From assembly GCA_019155185.1 (NCBI GenBank), contig CM032795.1:19013795-19077794 (forward strand): 64,000 nucleotides of DNA, written 5' to 3'. Below the pieces are notes generated by a model. It did no database searches, was not told the DNA's origin, and saw nothing but the letters and a program-made list of their open reading frames with translations. Position numbers and translations under genes: made by a program. This stretch comes from Beaufortia kweichowensis. Taxonomy: Eukaryota > Chordata > Actinopteri > Cypriniformes > Gastromyzontidae. Below, piece after piece: positions 1 through 11,311 of this stretch (its first letter is position 1; each line of letters begins with the position of its first letter).

Positions 1-1840
1 TGTTCTGAAATAACAACAGAGAATCTTCTTTAGACCGGGTTGTTATGACCCCTGTGATTATCTGTTATCACATTAAGTATCACACTCTGTCCTAGTTATA
101 ATAGTACACATTATTTGACTGCTGCCTGTTTTAGTCACTTCAAGGTGCAATTTCATGAATTATGAAAATGTGCGAATGTTGCACCATTGTTTTCACTTCA
201 AGTTGTGAGTTCATTTAAAGTTATGCCCGGCCTGTTTGACCTTTATTTCAGAAACCAAATAATGGTGCTATGGTGTGTGTGCTGCACTATACAAGCATTG
301 CCTTGCCTTTGGAGGTATCTCATATATTATCGATAAGTCAGCAGGAATCACATTACCTTTGTCTTCATCCCACACACACACAGTCAGCCAACAGTACTGC
401 ACACACACATATATCCGACAAACCTTGCCATACAATTTAATACACAAACACGCTGTAATATACACCCTGACCTTGTTTGGCAATCAACACTGAATTTATG
501 CAAATTGAAAGTTTAGAGTTAAGAATAATCTTTCTCGTATTGATCTTACTTCTTTCACAAGCGCACATCTGACTAATGTTGGCTGACATTTTTGTTTTCT
601 ACTGTAATTCATCATCTCTGTTTCTTGACTTCGTTGCTCTTTAAAGGATGTGAGGAAGTGAAGTGGGCAGTTAGGGTTAAGCGAGGTGAGCCTGTCAGTA
701 CCTGTACTTAAAGGTCCTTTGTAAAGGTTTAATGGCACTTTGTTGGTTGTTCAGCATTTTTGATGTAACCAGCTACGGATGACTCGCAGGACAGCAAACA
801 CAGATTTCTCCCTATGCTTTTAAAGTAATCATTTACAGTATGTTTTTAGTCTTTTGTAGTGTCTGACATATGGAGGTTGTAGATGGTTTTAGTTGCCAAA
901 ATGTTCTTCTATAAAAATGAAAATGTCTGTTTTTTAAACATTTCAAATGATTAGGTTTCTACCAACCAACCGGTTGTTAAGATATAATCATTTAGTGAGA
1001 TAATAGAAGATGCTTTTTGGCACTTGTATTTATTGCATACTCCTTTTCACTATTCTTAAAACAACCTTTTTGCTGTAATAAATCTGCCACGTAATCATTT
1101 GTGTTGTATCTGACTGATTCCATGTTTACTCTACACCTCCCTTTCCACAGTGACATCTGGGGATTTAGCAAAGGGTGGCCTTAGGGGCCAATTATATTAT
1201 GTTTGTGAATCATCCAGTCTTGTGTGACAACTAGAGTTAATTCATTTTCAACTGGACCTTGTTTCCAGTTGTTTGGAAACTTTACGGCACCAGAATGAAT
1301 GGAAATCGTCACAGACGTCGAGTCTTTCCGCCGAGTCATGAATGGTTAGTCTGTGGTGAAAAAAACCTGTCTGGCAGACGCTTGAATCAACAGTTTCATT
1401 GTTGAAGAAACTTCAACTTTAGCACAGTCTACCTGCTAGTTAAGATAGTTTAGACTACAGATATCATAAATCAAATCGGGTTTATGGTTTTGAAAGAATA
1501 TTTAATACTTGTGCTCAGGTGAGTAATACAGGATTGAGTCCCGCTTGTCAACATTCTCTAATCCTGTCTTCTCTTTCTGGTAGTCACATTTTCTATCTAA
1601 CAACAATTACTGCTTGCCATATTTTTAATATGAAACTAAATTTTAAAACTGAATGGTAAAAGTTATGTTAAAACTAAATTTAGTGAAGCTCCAAACCACT
1701 GAAGAAAACAAACTTGATTTCAAGCTTGTATGCAATCCAGTTTTCTGTAATGGCTTTCTTTGGCAACAGTTTTATGACAACAAGTTTGCATTATTATGTG
1801 GTAGATTACAGATACAAGTGCTGTGATAACCAGTCATTAT
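1..1840. other. non-coding flank, probably slc39a14 intron 1 or upstream DNA
   Basis: I see no coding exon here. The first coding exon of slc39a14 opens with a splice acceptor at 1951-1954, so an untranslated first exon must lie upstream, either in this stretch or off the left edge. I could not place it. The DNA is AT-rich with scattered short CA and TG runs and no recognisable transposon ends. The short open frames on both strands have no family features and overlap each other. Confidence 0.4.
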
Positions 1841-1911
1841 CTCTCGCTCTCTATCTCTGTCTCTCTATCTCTGTCTCTCTATCTCTCTATCTCTGTCTCT
1901 CTATCTCTGTC

Positions 1912-1950
<39 letters not shown>
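1841..1950 (+). repeat. (CTCTAT/CT)n microsatellite forming the polypyrimidine tract of an slc39a14 acceptor
   Basis: About 110 nt of CTCTGT, CTCTAT and pure CT repeats run directly into the acceptor GTAG at 1951-1954, which opens the first coding exon of slc39a14. The repeat therefore serves as, or swamps, the pyrimidine tract of a functional 3' splice site. Dinucleotide runs of this purity are usually length-polymorphic. Confidence 0.85.
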
Positions 1951-1953
<3 letters not shown>

Positions 1954-1973
1954 GTGCTTGAAGTGTCGCAGTC

Positions 1974-4900
1974 ATGACCATGGGACAGCTGATCTTGACC
2001 ATTGGCCTGACTCTGACCCTCGGCCTGCTGCAGTGGCCGATAAGTGATGTCAGCGGCCAGGAAAGACCATCTCCTGCTCAAGTTCTTCAGGAACTGCTGA
2101 CACAATATGGAGACAACACCACCATCTCTGTTCCTCAGCTTCGGTCGCTCCTCATGCGGTTAAATGCGGGACAGAGCGAAAACCACAGCGTACAAACACA
2201 GCCTGCCAAAACCAATGCCTCCAAGGTGAGACTATTTCAAGTTAAGTCACTGTGTAATGAACACCTGCTACCTTCATCATTTTTGTGTCTGATTGGTAGT
2301 TTGTTTGGAGGTTCAGAGCATCTGATTGGCTGTTCAGATCTTCAAGTGGAACGTTATCGCTTGACACACATACAAACGTGTGTCAAGAAATGTGATTAAC
2401 TTATACTAATATTATTACAATAATTTCATAATTATTAAAATTAGTTCTGTTGTATCTTTTAACTTTCATTTATTTAGTCTTCATTAATGTAGCAATCTTA
2501 TGTTTTTATGAACAAGGGCTGTAAAACCTCTTTATTTAATGTTAAGTTATAATCTTCTCATGTGCCGTTCTGAAGGTCTTGATTCTCTGATTTTGTTCAC
2601 ATGATTTGGTTTGCACAGAATGTTTTGAATATTTTCGAAGCTTTGCGTCGCCCCTCGTGACTCGGTTAATCACCCAGAAATACGTTATAAGACATGATAG
2701 GGGCAAATCCTGTAAAGGTTTTTACCATACTGGCAGCCCATATGTCAGTATGGTGGTATAAATACCCATATGAGGTCTCTCTCAAAGTTTTTAAAGGAAT
2801 TTTTAAGGTTTAATTTTTTCATAGTCGGGTAAAGTGCTGTTTTCAGAATTGTCACATCCATAACAGCCCATATTTCTTGAAAATAAAATAAATAACTATG
2901 TTCTTTGAAAAACCATTCCTTTTCCATTTGTTGGGTACTATTGCTTCTTTAAAAGCTTGTTCAATATATTGGTTATAAGTACATTCTGTGAGAAGTATTG
3001 TCATAAAATGCCATGCCTATATGTATTTAATTCCTGTAGCTAAAAGGTATTTTGGTTACTAGGCTTGGGCCGGTAGTCTGTGTTTCCAGTGTTACAACCG
3101 TCTACTGAATGCATAACTTGCCCACCCCACCGTCGTGTTGCATTTTTATAGAAATAACTTTAATTTGTTTTGTTGAACAAGTAACATCTTGATTTGTTTT
3201 GCTCTGTAAATTTACCTTCTGCTCATTTTGTGTACACACCCAGTCTCTGCAAAGCCACAAATGTTTGTGTTTGCTTTGGTTTGGTCTTTTATTAATCATA
3301 TCTTCTGTTGTGGCTTCTCTCAAGCTGTCAATTACCCTGAAGTAACATGCTGTTCTGTTCACCACATTGTCTGTGGTGATAAGTCCTTATCGGCTGTAAT
3401 TATTTGTCCACTACACATTTATATATTTTGATATTGGCGTTTTTGGTGCAGTCCCACAAACTCTGCTATCTGTATTTCTGTACTTCAGTCTTGACTTTTT
3501 TTCAGTTCCGACTTGAAATGTGACCTCAAGGTCAAATCAGGGATCTGTGTCCTGTGGTGTGAGAGCTCCAGTACAAACTCTCAGTCCTGTAATACAACTC
3601 TTTTCTTCTGGGATCTGTAAGTGAAACCTCTGTCATGTGTTTTTAGTGTTTGGCAGCAGATGCTCTGGCCGTGTACGGGATGAGTGAAGAGTCTCGTGTA
3701 GATGGACGGGGCCTGCAGGAGATCTGTCCCACCATGATACAGCAGCTAGATTCTCAGGCATGCAAAACCCAACAGGACCAAGAACCCGAGACTAGCCCCA
3801 GACCCACAGACGCTGAGGGTAAGACTGAGAGAAATCAATAAATGCACTCACTAGTTTTTTCATGATCGCGTTTGTTGGACTTTCATCCTTTCATGAAACA
3901 CGTCTTTTAATGTTTTCTTTAATGACGACATGTTCTGCACGTCCACAGGGAATGTTGCACCGTAATTGTCAGTATGGATAAAGTACAAAAAATGGTGTCA
4001 CACATTTACTAGCGCAGTATGCTATAGACAGCCACTAAAATTCTAGGAAAAATACAGTAATTAGCAAGCTGAGTATAACTGTGACCAAGACGGCCGGATG
4101 GAAGCGCTTGTTGTTTCTAACATCTCCTGTATTAAGTCTTGACTTCAAGTTAATGTGTGATCATAAGTATGGCAAAAGTCTGCAGAGTTGGATAACAGTC
4201 CTTATGCAACACGTATCCTGGTGTCTTTTCAATAGACACTTTAGTCACACATTGAAATTGACTGTGTTTGCATTTGATAATAGTAAAATGTTTTTTAAGA
4301 AAAATAACCAAAGCACAATTTCATGAAAATGCTTCTTAAAAAATTGTTTTTGCAACTTAAAACAGTGAGATTTAGCAACATTTCTTGTAGACTAGGACTG
4401 TAAAATACTTTAGATACAGTTAAAGCATTTGGCACAAACGCCTTCAAGGTTAAACATTCAACAAACTATCAACATTTGGACTTAATGTTGGCCTTTGTGC
4501 TTTACGCCTTACATCAGCTGGGTTAAAGTTTCTCTTTCATCCTCATGCATCCTCTACAAATGACCTCAGAGCCAGTTGCTGTATCTAAATATGATTCAGG
4601 AAAGTGAAATGCTTTACCTAGTTGGTTTACATGTGCTGCTTTTGTTTCTAATGCAATACAATGCATAGGTACATTAAAACATAGTTTAAGTGTCCAGTTA
4701 CTTTTCAAGGGCAGTTTCTAAATACAGTAGATAAAATAAAATAGACTTGCATTGTTTATCATCAAGGTTAAAAGGCATTGTGAAATGGCCACGTTTGTGT
4801 ATTTTAGATGCCAGTCACATCTGGAGTCAATCACGGTAAGCAGGCCAGACAGAATTTAAGGGAGGCTGTTTGCATGGGGAGTCTTTTAAAAAGCTGAACC

Positions 4901-7900
4901 AAAATATAATATGTAGGCAGTAGGTATAAAAAGCCAAGAAACCGAGTTTCAGGAATTTTATGGGCGTGTGTGAAGTCTGCCGGGACATTTTGAGAAAGAA
5001 AGTCAGACAGGAAACAACTTCACAGACCTATAATCGGAATTGTTTTGTCAGAAATCATTTGATATATGCTTTTCAGATTGCAAAAAATGTCTTGTATTGT
5101 GAATTTTGTGTTTATATGCATGTGTTTTATTCTCATTGAATGTTACTACATCATGTTGTCTGGATCGGTTGTCTGGATTTTTTCACTTTTTCTGATGCGG
5201 TTCCTTGTCAAATCGAGACATTTATGATATTTGGCACTTCTTATCCTTCATGGCGAGAGAGGAGGGCCCTTATGAAACTCTTATGAAAAGGACTATGGAA
5301 TTATAATAGTACTGCAGTATTTACAGTTAGGCCTACCACAATGGTAAAAAATATTTTTGAGTAGATATAGTGGAGTTTGACTAAAATATAAAAATAAAGA
5401 AAACTAATATAATGCATATAAACTTTACAGCTCAACATGCTGTAGGTTTTTACATAGTCTTTCTTGTAGCATTCTGATAATTCTTTTCTAGTTTACTATC
5501 CATGAATGGACCTCATTTATAAAACATGAGAGGATTAACTTGTTCTTATATAAATAGTGCCATAGAACGTGCTGATTTATTTATGAATGGACTTTTGAAC
5601 GAATTATGCAAACTGTGTAAAACAACTGGATGTCTTAACAAGCAGTGTCTTTGCAATCTGCTTTACTAACGTCTTTTTGTTGCTGTTATTGTATGACAAA
5701 CAAATGTAGATTTGACTAAAAGCATCAGTTTGTTTATATAATCCTTTAGGTGAACTGCAGGTTTGAATGTGCAATCTGATATCCACACACCTGCCACATT
5801 TCCCTTCCAGGTAATGACGGTGTCTCTCGCAGTCTGCACGTGTGCTTATTTTTAAATCACAGATCTTGTATTTCCAGGTATTCAAGCTGGGCTGGATTTA
5901 AACCCGAGCAGCGCTGTAATATATGTTATAATCTACCTTCAGATAATAACTGTGAGATGTGTTTGGTATAATGTAATGTTATTAAAGGGTGTGTATGTGT
6001 GTCCCGCAGTGTGGGGTTACGCAACTCTGAGCGTGACTCTGGTTAGTGTGTTCGCTTTGACTGGCGTTTTTGTGGTTCCCCTGATGAGGACGAGATTCAT
6101 GCGCAGAGCGCTCGTCTTTTTCATCGCTCTGTCCATCGGAACGTTGTTGTCCACCGCCATCCTGCAGCTACTGCCTGAGGTTCAGTATCCATCCACCTTT
6201 CTCCACCCAAACACACAGAATCAACCGCGGATCAAGAGTAATCTCACGGGGTGTCTGGAATCACCGTCTCTTTTTCCCTCTTTCCTCCTTTATGCAATGT
6301 TTTCACCTTTTGACAAAACAAAAGTCCAGTCCACAACAAATATGCTTTTTAGTCTGGGGATTTCCTCTTTAACATCTTCCTTTTTCAGGTGATTTTAATT
6401 TCTGTCCTGTAGGTACAGTTTGGAACTATACAAGCTATAAAATCAGTTGTGTGGATGTCATTTTTAATAATAAAAACACCTAGTACTTGCAGATTATTGC
6501 AGGTTATATTATATATAAAGTTATTGTTTACTCAATAATGCAGATTTTCTCATAATTTACTCGCCTTTGTGCCATCGACCAATGATGAAGTTTTTTGTGT
6601 ATGTCATTACAGCCATAATTATTGAGCAAATGATTTATTTTTATAATATTTGACACTTTTTTCAATATGTTTGTGAAAGAAAACTAATTTTAAACTTATT
6701 AGTAAAAATCAAACCAAAACAATAGCAAAAATGCTATGGCCTTAAAAATTTATGGCAAATAGATCCATTTATTTTGGTTTCAATTTTGCTAAATTAGTTT
6801 AAAATTTGCTTTTTCTCACAAATATATTAAAAAACATATTGAAATTGTTTGTGCTTTTTGGAGCTTACACAAGTTGTGCCATATATATGGATATAACTAA
6901 ATATTTTATGGATTTTTTTTATAAAAAAAACTTTGTGTTCAGCTTATGAAATTTGGCATGAGGTCAGTAAATTATAAGAGAATTTTCATTATTGGGTGAA
7001 TTATTGCTTTTAGTCTTCTAACATTAAAAAACAACGTTTTTCAGTGTTTACACAAGCATTGAAACGTTTCATTAAAGACATTTTAAAGAAAACAACAAAA
7101 AAGAACAAGTTGAGTTTCTTTTCCGTTCAAACCAGAGACTTGCATGTGAATAAAAACAGCCAATCAAAATCCATCCTGTTGACATAACAACAACACATGC
7201 TCAGAATAAACTCATTGTCATCATCCTGTGGTGAGGAAACTCATTTATCTTTTGTTCTTGGTGTGAACAGGTCACTTAGAATTTCTGTGTTTATTCATTG
7301 GAAAAATTTTAAAGAGCTAATGAACTCCAGCATTACCATAATGAACTCCTGCTCCCGTGCTGGGTCGTTGAGCTTGATGTCAGTCAAACAGACGAGAGGT
7401 ACAGGTTCACCCTTGTCTGTGGGGTGTTTATGGTTCATTGGCTGCTCAACATAAATAGGGGTGTCCTCTGTTGCCTTCGGGAAATTTCAGGATGGATGCA
7501 GAAAGAATGGAGGGTATTCTGTCATCCCCTCAGGTGTAAAAGATCATGTGACCTCTTCTCTTAAACCATCATGTTGTATCAGGAAGCCGTCTCCCACCAC
7601 TTCCTCTTTGAATAAAACGCAATGGATTGTAAGATGTAAGAGGGAACTTAATTGATTCTGTGTCTGAAACTGTTAATTCATTATTTAAATGAGCTATAAA
7701 TACAAATTGAAGTAATTAATAAAATGAAGAAAAAGAATCAAATTTCAGTTTGCATGAATTGATGTCAAACTTTAATGGTCGCATTACTTGTTAATATTTT
7801 TCTCCCCTCAGAGGACAAATTCCACTATTGAAATGATAAATATCATAGTTTCACCAAGTATTAATTATTCTGCTAATTAATTCAAATATTCTTTCTTCTT

Positions 7901-10900
7901 TTTTCTCTTTCTTTTCCTCTATCTCTATCTCTTTTTTTGGTCATGTGGTCAGTTTGGGGGTATGGTTTCCTGTGTGTGACAGTGATATCTCTGTGTTCAC
8001 TGGTCGGGGCAAGTGTGGTTCCCTTCATGAGGAAAACCTTTTACAAGCGGTTGCTGCTGTACTTCATTGCCCTGGCCATTGGTACTCTGTACTCCAACGC
8101 CCTCTTTCAACTAATCCCAGAGGTAGAGTGGACACGTGGGGGAAAGGGGTCAAAAAACGTGTGCCACACTGCCAGACTAAAAACAGATTTCAGATTCGAC
8201 TGTCTCTAGAAATGTAAATTAGAGAGCTAATGGTGTGGACATGTTGAGTTTGACAATCTACAGAATAGCTCGCCCAAAAATTTTAATTCTGTCATTATTT
8301 ACTCGGCCCGTTGTGTTACTTAAATTCAAGCTTTATTTTTCAATATACATTTTTTGTAGTAAGACACAATAACATGGGTAAGTAAAGGATAACAGAATTT
8401 TTTTTGGGTGAGGATGATCCTGAACACAAATAAAAATCTTTCAGGCTGTGGGGGGGACACTTAAGGCAAAAAACTCAATCCAAAGTCACTCCCTTACTCG
8501 CTTTTCTAGACCATTTTCGAACTATTGTGGCATAATTATTCTTTAATCATAATGCTATTCTTGATTACAAGAGTATGATGATTTCAGACCAAATTTTCTT
8601 AGGTCTAGGAGAGCGTTTGAGGGTTTGTTTGGTTTGTTTCAATACTAAACGTACATATAATGCACTACAGATTTCACATAATTCAACATTTTTAAAATGC
8701 ACAATTATATTCGTGATTACATACAATACATTTATGTATCATTACTCAAATGTATTACCAATTGTTATTAAGTTTAATACAATTGCATTTCACATTTGTT
8801 AAAGACCTTTTTCTGTATACAGGCTTTTGGATTCGACCCCATGGAGGATTATTACGTGTCCAAGTCTGCTGTCGTGTTCGGAGGATTCTATCTGTTCTTC
8901 TTTATGGAAAAAGTCTTGAAGATGATCTTAAAACCAAAAGACAGGGTGAGTTTTACACTGCTAGTGAAACATGGAGGTTCTTTGTGGTGTCGGCAAATAC
9001 CTGTTTTTGACGTTGTCACTGTGACACGGGTTCCCTGCCATGTGATGTCGTGTCAGTATCTGAGTAGTGTTTGTTTTACTGCACCCAAACTATTATTTTA
9101 AGAAGTTTTGCATTGGAATGTAACACGGTAAGGTGCTCTGAATGATTACATTCTCCAGTTGGGTGTTTGACAAAATAATCAAAGATTGTAAAGAGAGCTT
9201 AAAACCTGTTCATTTTATGTATTGTTGAGATGGTTTAGACAATATAAACTAGTATACAGTATGTATAATACCAGTGAATTTACATGCACTAGGGTAATAA
9301 TTGAATCGTTTGCCCCTGAGAGTTGTTGGAAAACACCGCCCTCTTGTGTGAGAATTAACAAGAAATTTTATGTCTAATTGTCTCTGTTATGCCCGAAGGG
9401 AGCACATGGTCACGGGCACAGTCACTTCCCTGCTGAGCGCTATGCCAGCTCTAATGGTGATCTGGAGGATGGAGTGATGGAGAAACTGCAGAACGGAGAG
9501 GCTGGAGGAGCGGCTTTACCCAGAGCCGAAGGTGAAGTCAGAGGAGTCGGAGAAGACGACAAAATGCTAAGCACAGGGCCGACAGTACAGGTGACAAAAA
9601 CACTTTTTGAATTCTTTTGCTTCTTTTTTTACCTCTATTTATATATTATATTATATAACATAAGAGATATAAAGTTAATTTTCCACCTTTTTCCTTTGAC
9701 ATCATTAACCACAAACTGCTAAACAAAATCTAAAACTTTAATCTTAATAAAAAATATAAAAAAAAATCTGTACCAGAACTGATTTTTTATTTCTATTTCT
9801 GATCTCTTCCTGTTTTCGGGACTCTCTATTGCAGGATTCTCAGAGTTCAGGCGGAGCTGGAACAGGTGGATGCTATTGGCTGAAAGGCAGGGCGTACTCT
9901 GACATCGGGACTTTGGCGTGGATGATCACACTAAGCGACGGCCTGCATAATTTCATAGATGGTCTGGCTATCGGAGCCTCCTTTACAGCTTCTGTGTTTC
10001 AGGGGATCAGTACATCTGTGGCCATCCTGTGTGAAGAGTTTCCACATGAACTGGGTGAGAATGACTTTAATCCATTATAGAGGTTTTATAAACTACTCAT
10101 GCATTTTATTCAATGAAAATGATAAGCTTAATATAAATGTCAAAATTTATAATTATAAAATGTAGTTTTTTCTTAACCTTTTGTTTGTAAAAGCAGTTTT
10201 ATGGACAGATGTGCACTGCAAAAGTTGTTTTTTTTCACTATATATAAATACTTTAATTAAAGTGTTTTAGGATCCTATCCTCCAATAATGTACATTTTTT
10301 GTCTAAATCAAAAAAGTGATTTTAATGCAGTGCTGTTATTTGTGTCCAGGTGATTTTGTAATCCTGTTAAATGCTGGCATGAGCATACAGCAGGCACTTT
10401 TTTTCAACTTCCTGTCAGCGTGCTGCTGTTATCTGGGCATGGGCTTTGGCATCCTGGCTGGGAATCGCTTCTCTCCTAATTGGATCTTTGCTTTAGCTGG
10501 AGGCATGTTCCTCTACATAGCCCTGGCTGATATGGTAAGAGACGTGAATCTAGTCTGTCTAGCACCAGATACCAGAGTATCTGCTAATAGTTATTGTATA
10601 TTTAAGCGTAGAAATTGATGCTTTTGTAGTATTTCTCATCGGCAAAATCCAGTCTGAGTTTGTTTGGAAAAAGACCTGCAGATGGCGGCACATCCCAACA
10701 CTAGTTAATAATACTCTGTAAATAAAAGGCAAAGGCCAACATGTGCAAAAAAGTTGGAGGCCTTTAAAGTAAAAGAGTGTAAATATTAACACTAATCCCT
10801 CTTGCTTTTTGTTTATTTATCTTCTTTTATCCAGTTGGTTTTGTCTTGCATCATAGGGCTATGTTTCTGGACCTCACTGAAATTATGTTAATGATAGTTT

Positions 10901-11311
10901 TAATAATAAAAATAAAATATGAAAATTCTCTGATAAAAAACTGATAAATACATGCAAGTGTTTAATCTGCTGTAGGGAATCTTTTAAGCTAATCATGACA
11001 GTTTAATCAAACCCATTTTGTGATCTTATAGTTGAGCTATAGCAACATAAAAAACATGAAAGCATTGGCATTATAATAATCTTCCTAGTGATGCTTTTGA
11101 TTTATTCATCAAAATCTTTGTGTGTCAATCTTGGTGTTGTCCTCTGCCGTCTGTGCAGTTCCCGGAGATGAACGAGGTCAGTCGTGAGGAAGAGGAAGCA
11201 GGAGGAAGTGGCTCTCTGCTCACTTTTGCCATTCAGAACGCAGGACTGCTCACTGGTTTTGCCATCATGCTTTTACTCACAATCTACTCTGGACAGATAC
11301 AGCTTGGATAG
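1974..11311 (+). CDS. slc39a14: ZIP14 zinc/iron/manganese transporter (SLC39A14)
   Basis: Coding exons: 1974-2225, 3647-3818, then 6010-6179 (4A) or 7953-8122 (4B), 8823-8945, 9399-9590, 9835-10054, 10350-10534, 11159-11311. With either exon 4 the frame closes at 489 codons (488 aa), close to the human protein of about 492 aa. Seen: a hydrophobic N-terminal signal segment (residues ~4-22); N-glycosylation sequons at ~48, 70 and 81; a conserved ICPTMIQQLDSQAC stretch; a His-rich loop HGHGHSHF between membrane spans; the metal-site motif HNFIDGLAIG; and the LIV-1 subfamily motif EEFPHELGD, in which Glu replaces the first His as is characteristic of ZIP14 and ZIP8. The C-terminus ends in YSGQIQLG. 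Family knowledge: plasma-membrane and endosomal importer of Zn, Mn and non-transferrin iron, homodimeric. The first ATG (MTMGQ) was chosen because the acceptor lies only 20 nt upstream. A second ATG two codons later is possible. All introns are GT-AG. Confidence 0.95.
2690..3030 (+). repeat. dispersed 'GTCACATCCATAACA' repeat, copy A
   Basis: This shares an ordered set of motifs with 62750-63105: TTTTACCATA, a TCGGGTAAAGTG / TCAGGTAAAGTG step, GTCACATCCATAACAGCCCATATT, AAATAACTATG and TACATTCTGTGA. The family is a cyprinid dispersed repeat with frequent 'CACATCCATAA' words. Its class is unknown to me. Confidence 0.55.
6010..6179 (+). CDS. slc39a14: slc39a14 alternative exon 4A
   Basis: The exon is 170 bp with acceptor CCCGCAG and donor GAG|GTTCAG. 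It enters in phase 1 and leaves in phase 0. It encodes VWGYATLSVTLVSVFALTG and ends FFIALSIGTLLSTAILQLLPE, which covers the first predicted membrane spans. The 'SIGTLL' wording matches the vertebrate 4A type. Its donor is weak (GTTCAG), which fits a regulated exon. It aligns residue for residue with the second copy 1.8 kb downstream and has the same length and phase, so the two can replace each other but cannot be joined without a frameshift. Confidence 0.88.
6535..6620. repeat. fragment of a dispersed cyprinid 'ATTTACTC' repeat
   Basis: The segment CTCATAATTTACTCGCCTTTGTGCCATC resembles the end of a high-copy cyprinid element whose consensus reads like 'GTCATCATTTACTCACCCTCATG'. Only one end is recognisable and it is diverged. 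Better copies lie at about 42790, 48647 and 53390. Confidence 0.45.
6655..6850. repeat. imperfect inverted repeat in the 4A-4B intron
   Basis: The left arm (about 6660-6698, reading TTCAATATGTTTGTGAAAG...) is the imperfect reverse complement of the right arm (about 6791-6843, ending ...AAAACATATTGAA). About 90 nt of AT-rich sequence separate them. It lies between the two mutually exclusive exon 4 copies. It could be a decayed MITE or an RNA hairpin in the pre-mRNA. The sequence alone does not decide. Confidence 0.55.
7953..8122 (+). CDS. slc39a14: slc39a14 alternative exon 4B
   Basis: The exon is 170 bp with a T/C-rich tract and acceptor GTGGTCAG, and donor GAG|GTAGAG. It encodes VWGYGFLCVTVISLCSLVG and ends FFIALAIGTLYSNALFQLIPE-like, which is nearly identical to the mammalian ZIP14 4B exon. 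Phase and length equal exon 4A. Both copies flow into the same next exon (GCT TTT GGA at 8823). The 4B copy looks under stronger constraint than 4A, judged by its closeness to my memory of the mammalian sequence. Confidence 0.88.
8262..8425. repeat. diverged copy of the dispersed 'CACCCAAAAAT...ATTTACTC' repeat
   Basis: The left part reads GCCCAAAAATTTTAATTCTGTCATTATTTACTCGGCCC. The right part (about 8380-8415) returns with AACAGAATTTTTTTTGGGTGAG, giving inverted ends. This fits a short non-autonomous element of the common cyprinid type, inserted in slc39a14 intron 4B-5. Confidence 0.5.

Noticed and set aside
7197..7655. Open frames at 7197-7454 and 7461-7655 as extra slc39a14 exons
   Set aside because: They lie between exons 4A and 4B, have no ZIP family similarity, and including them would break the conserved junctions.
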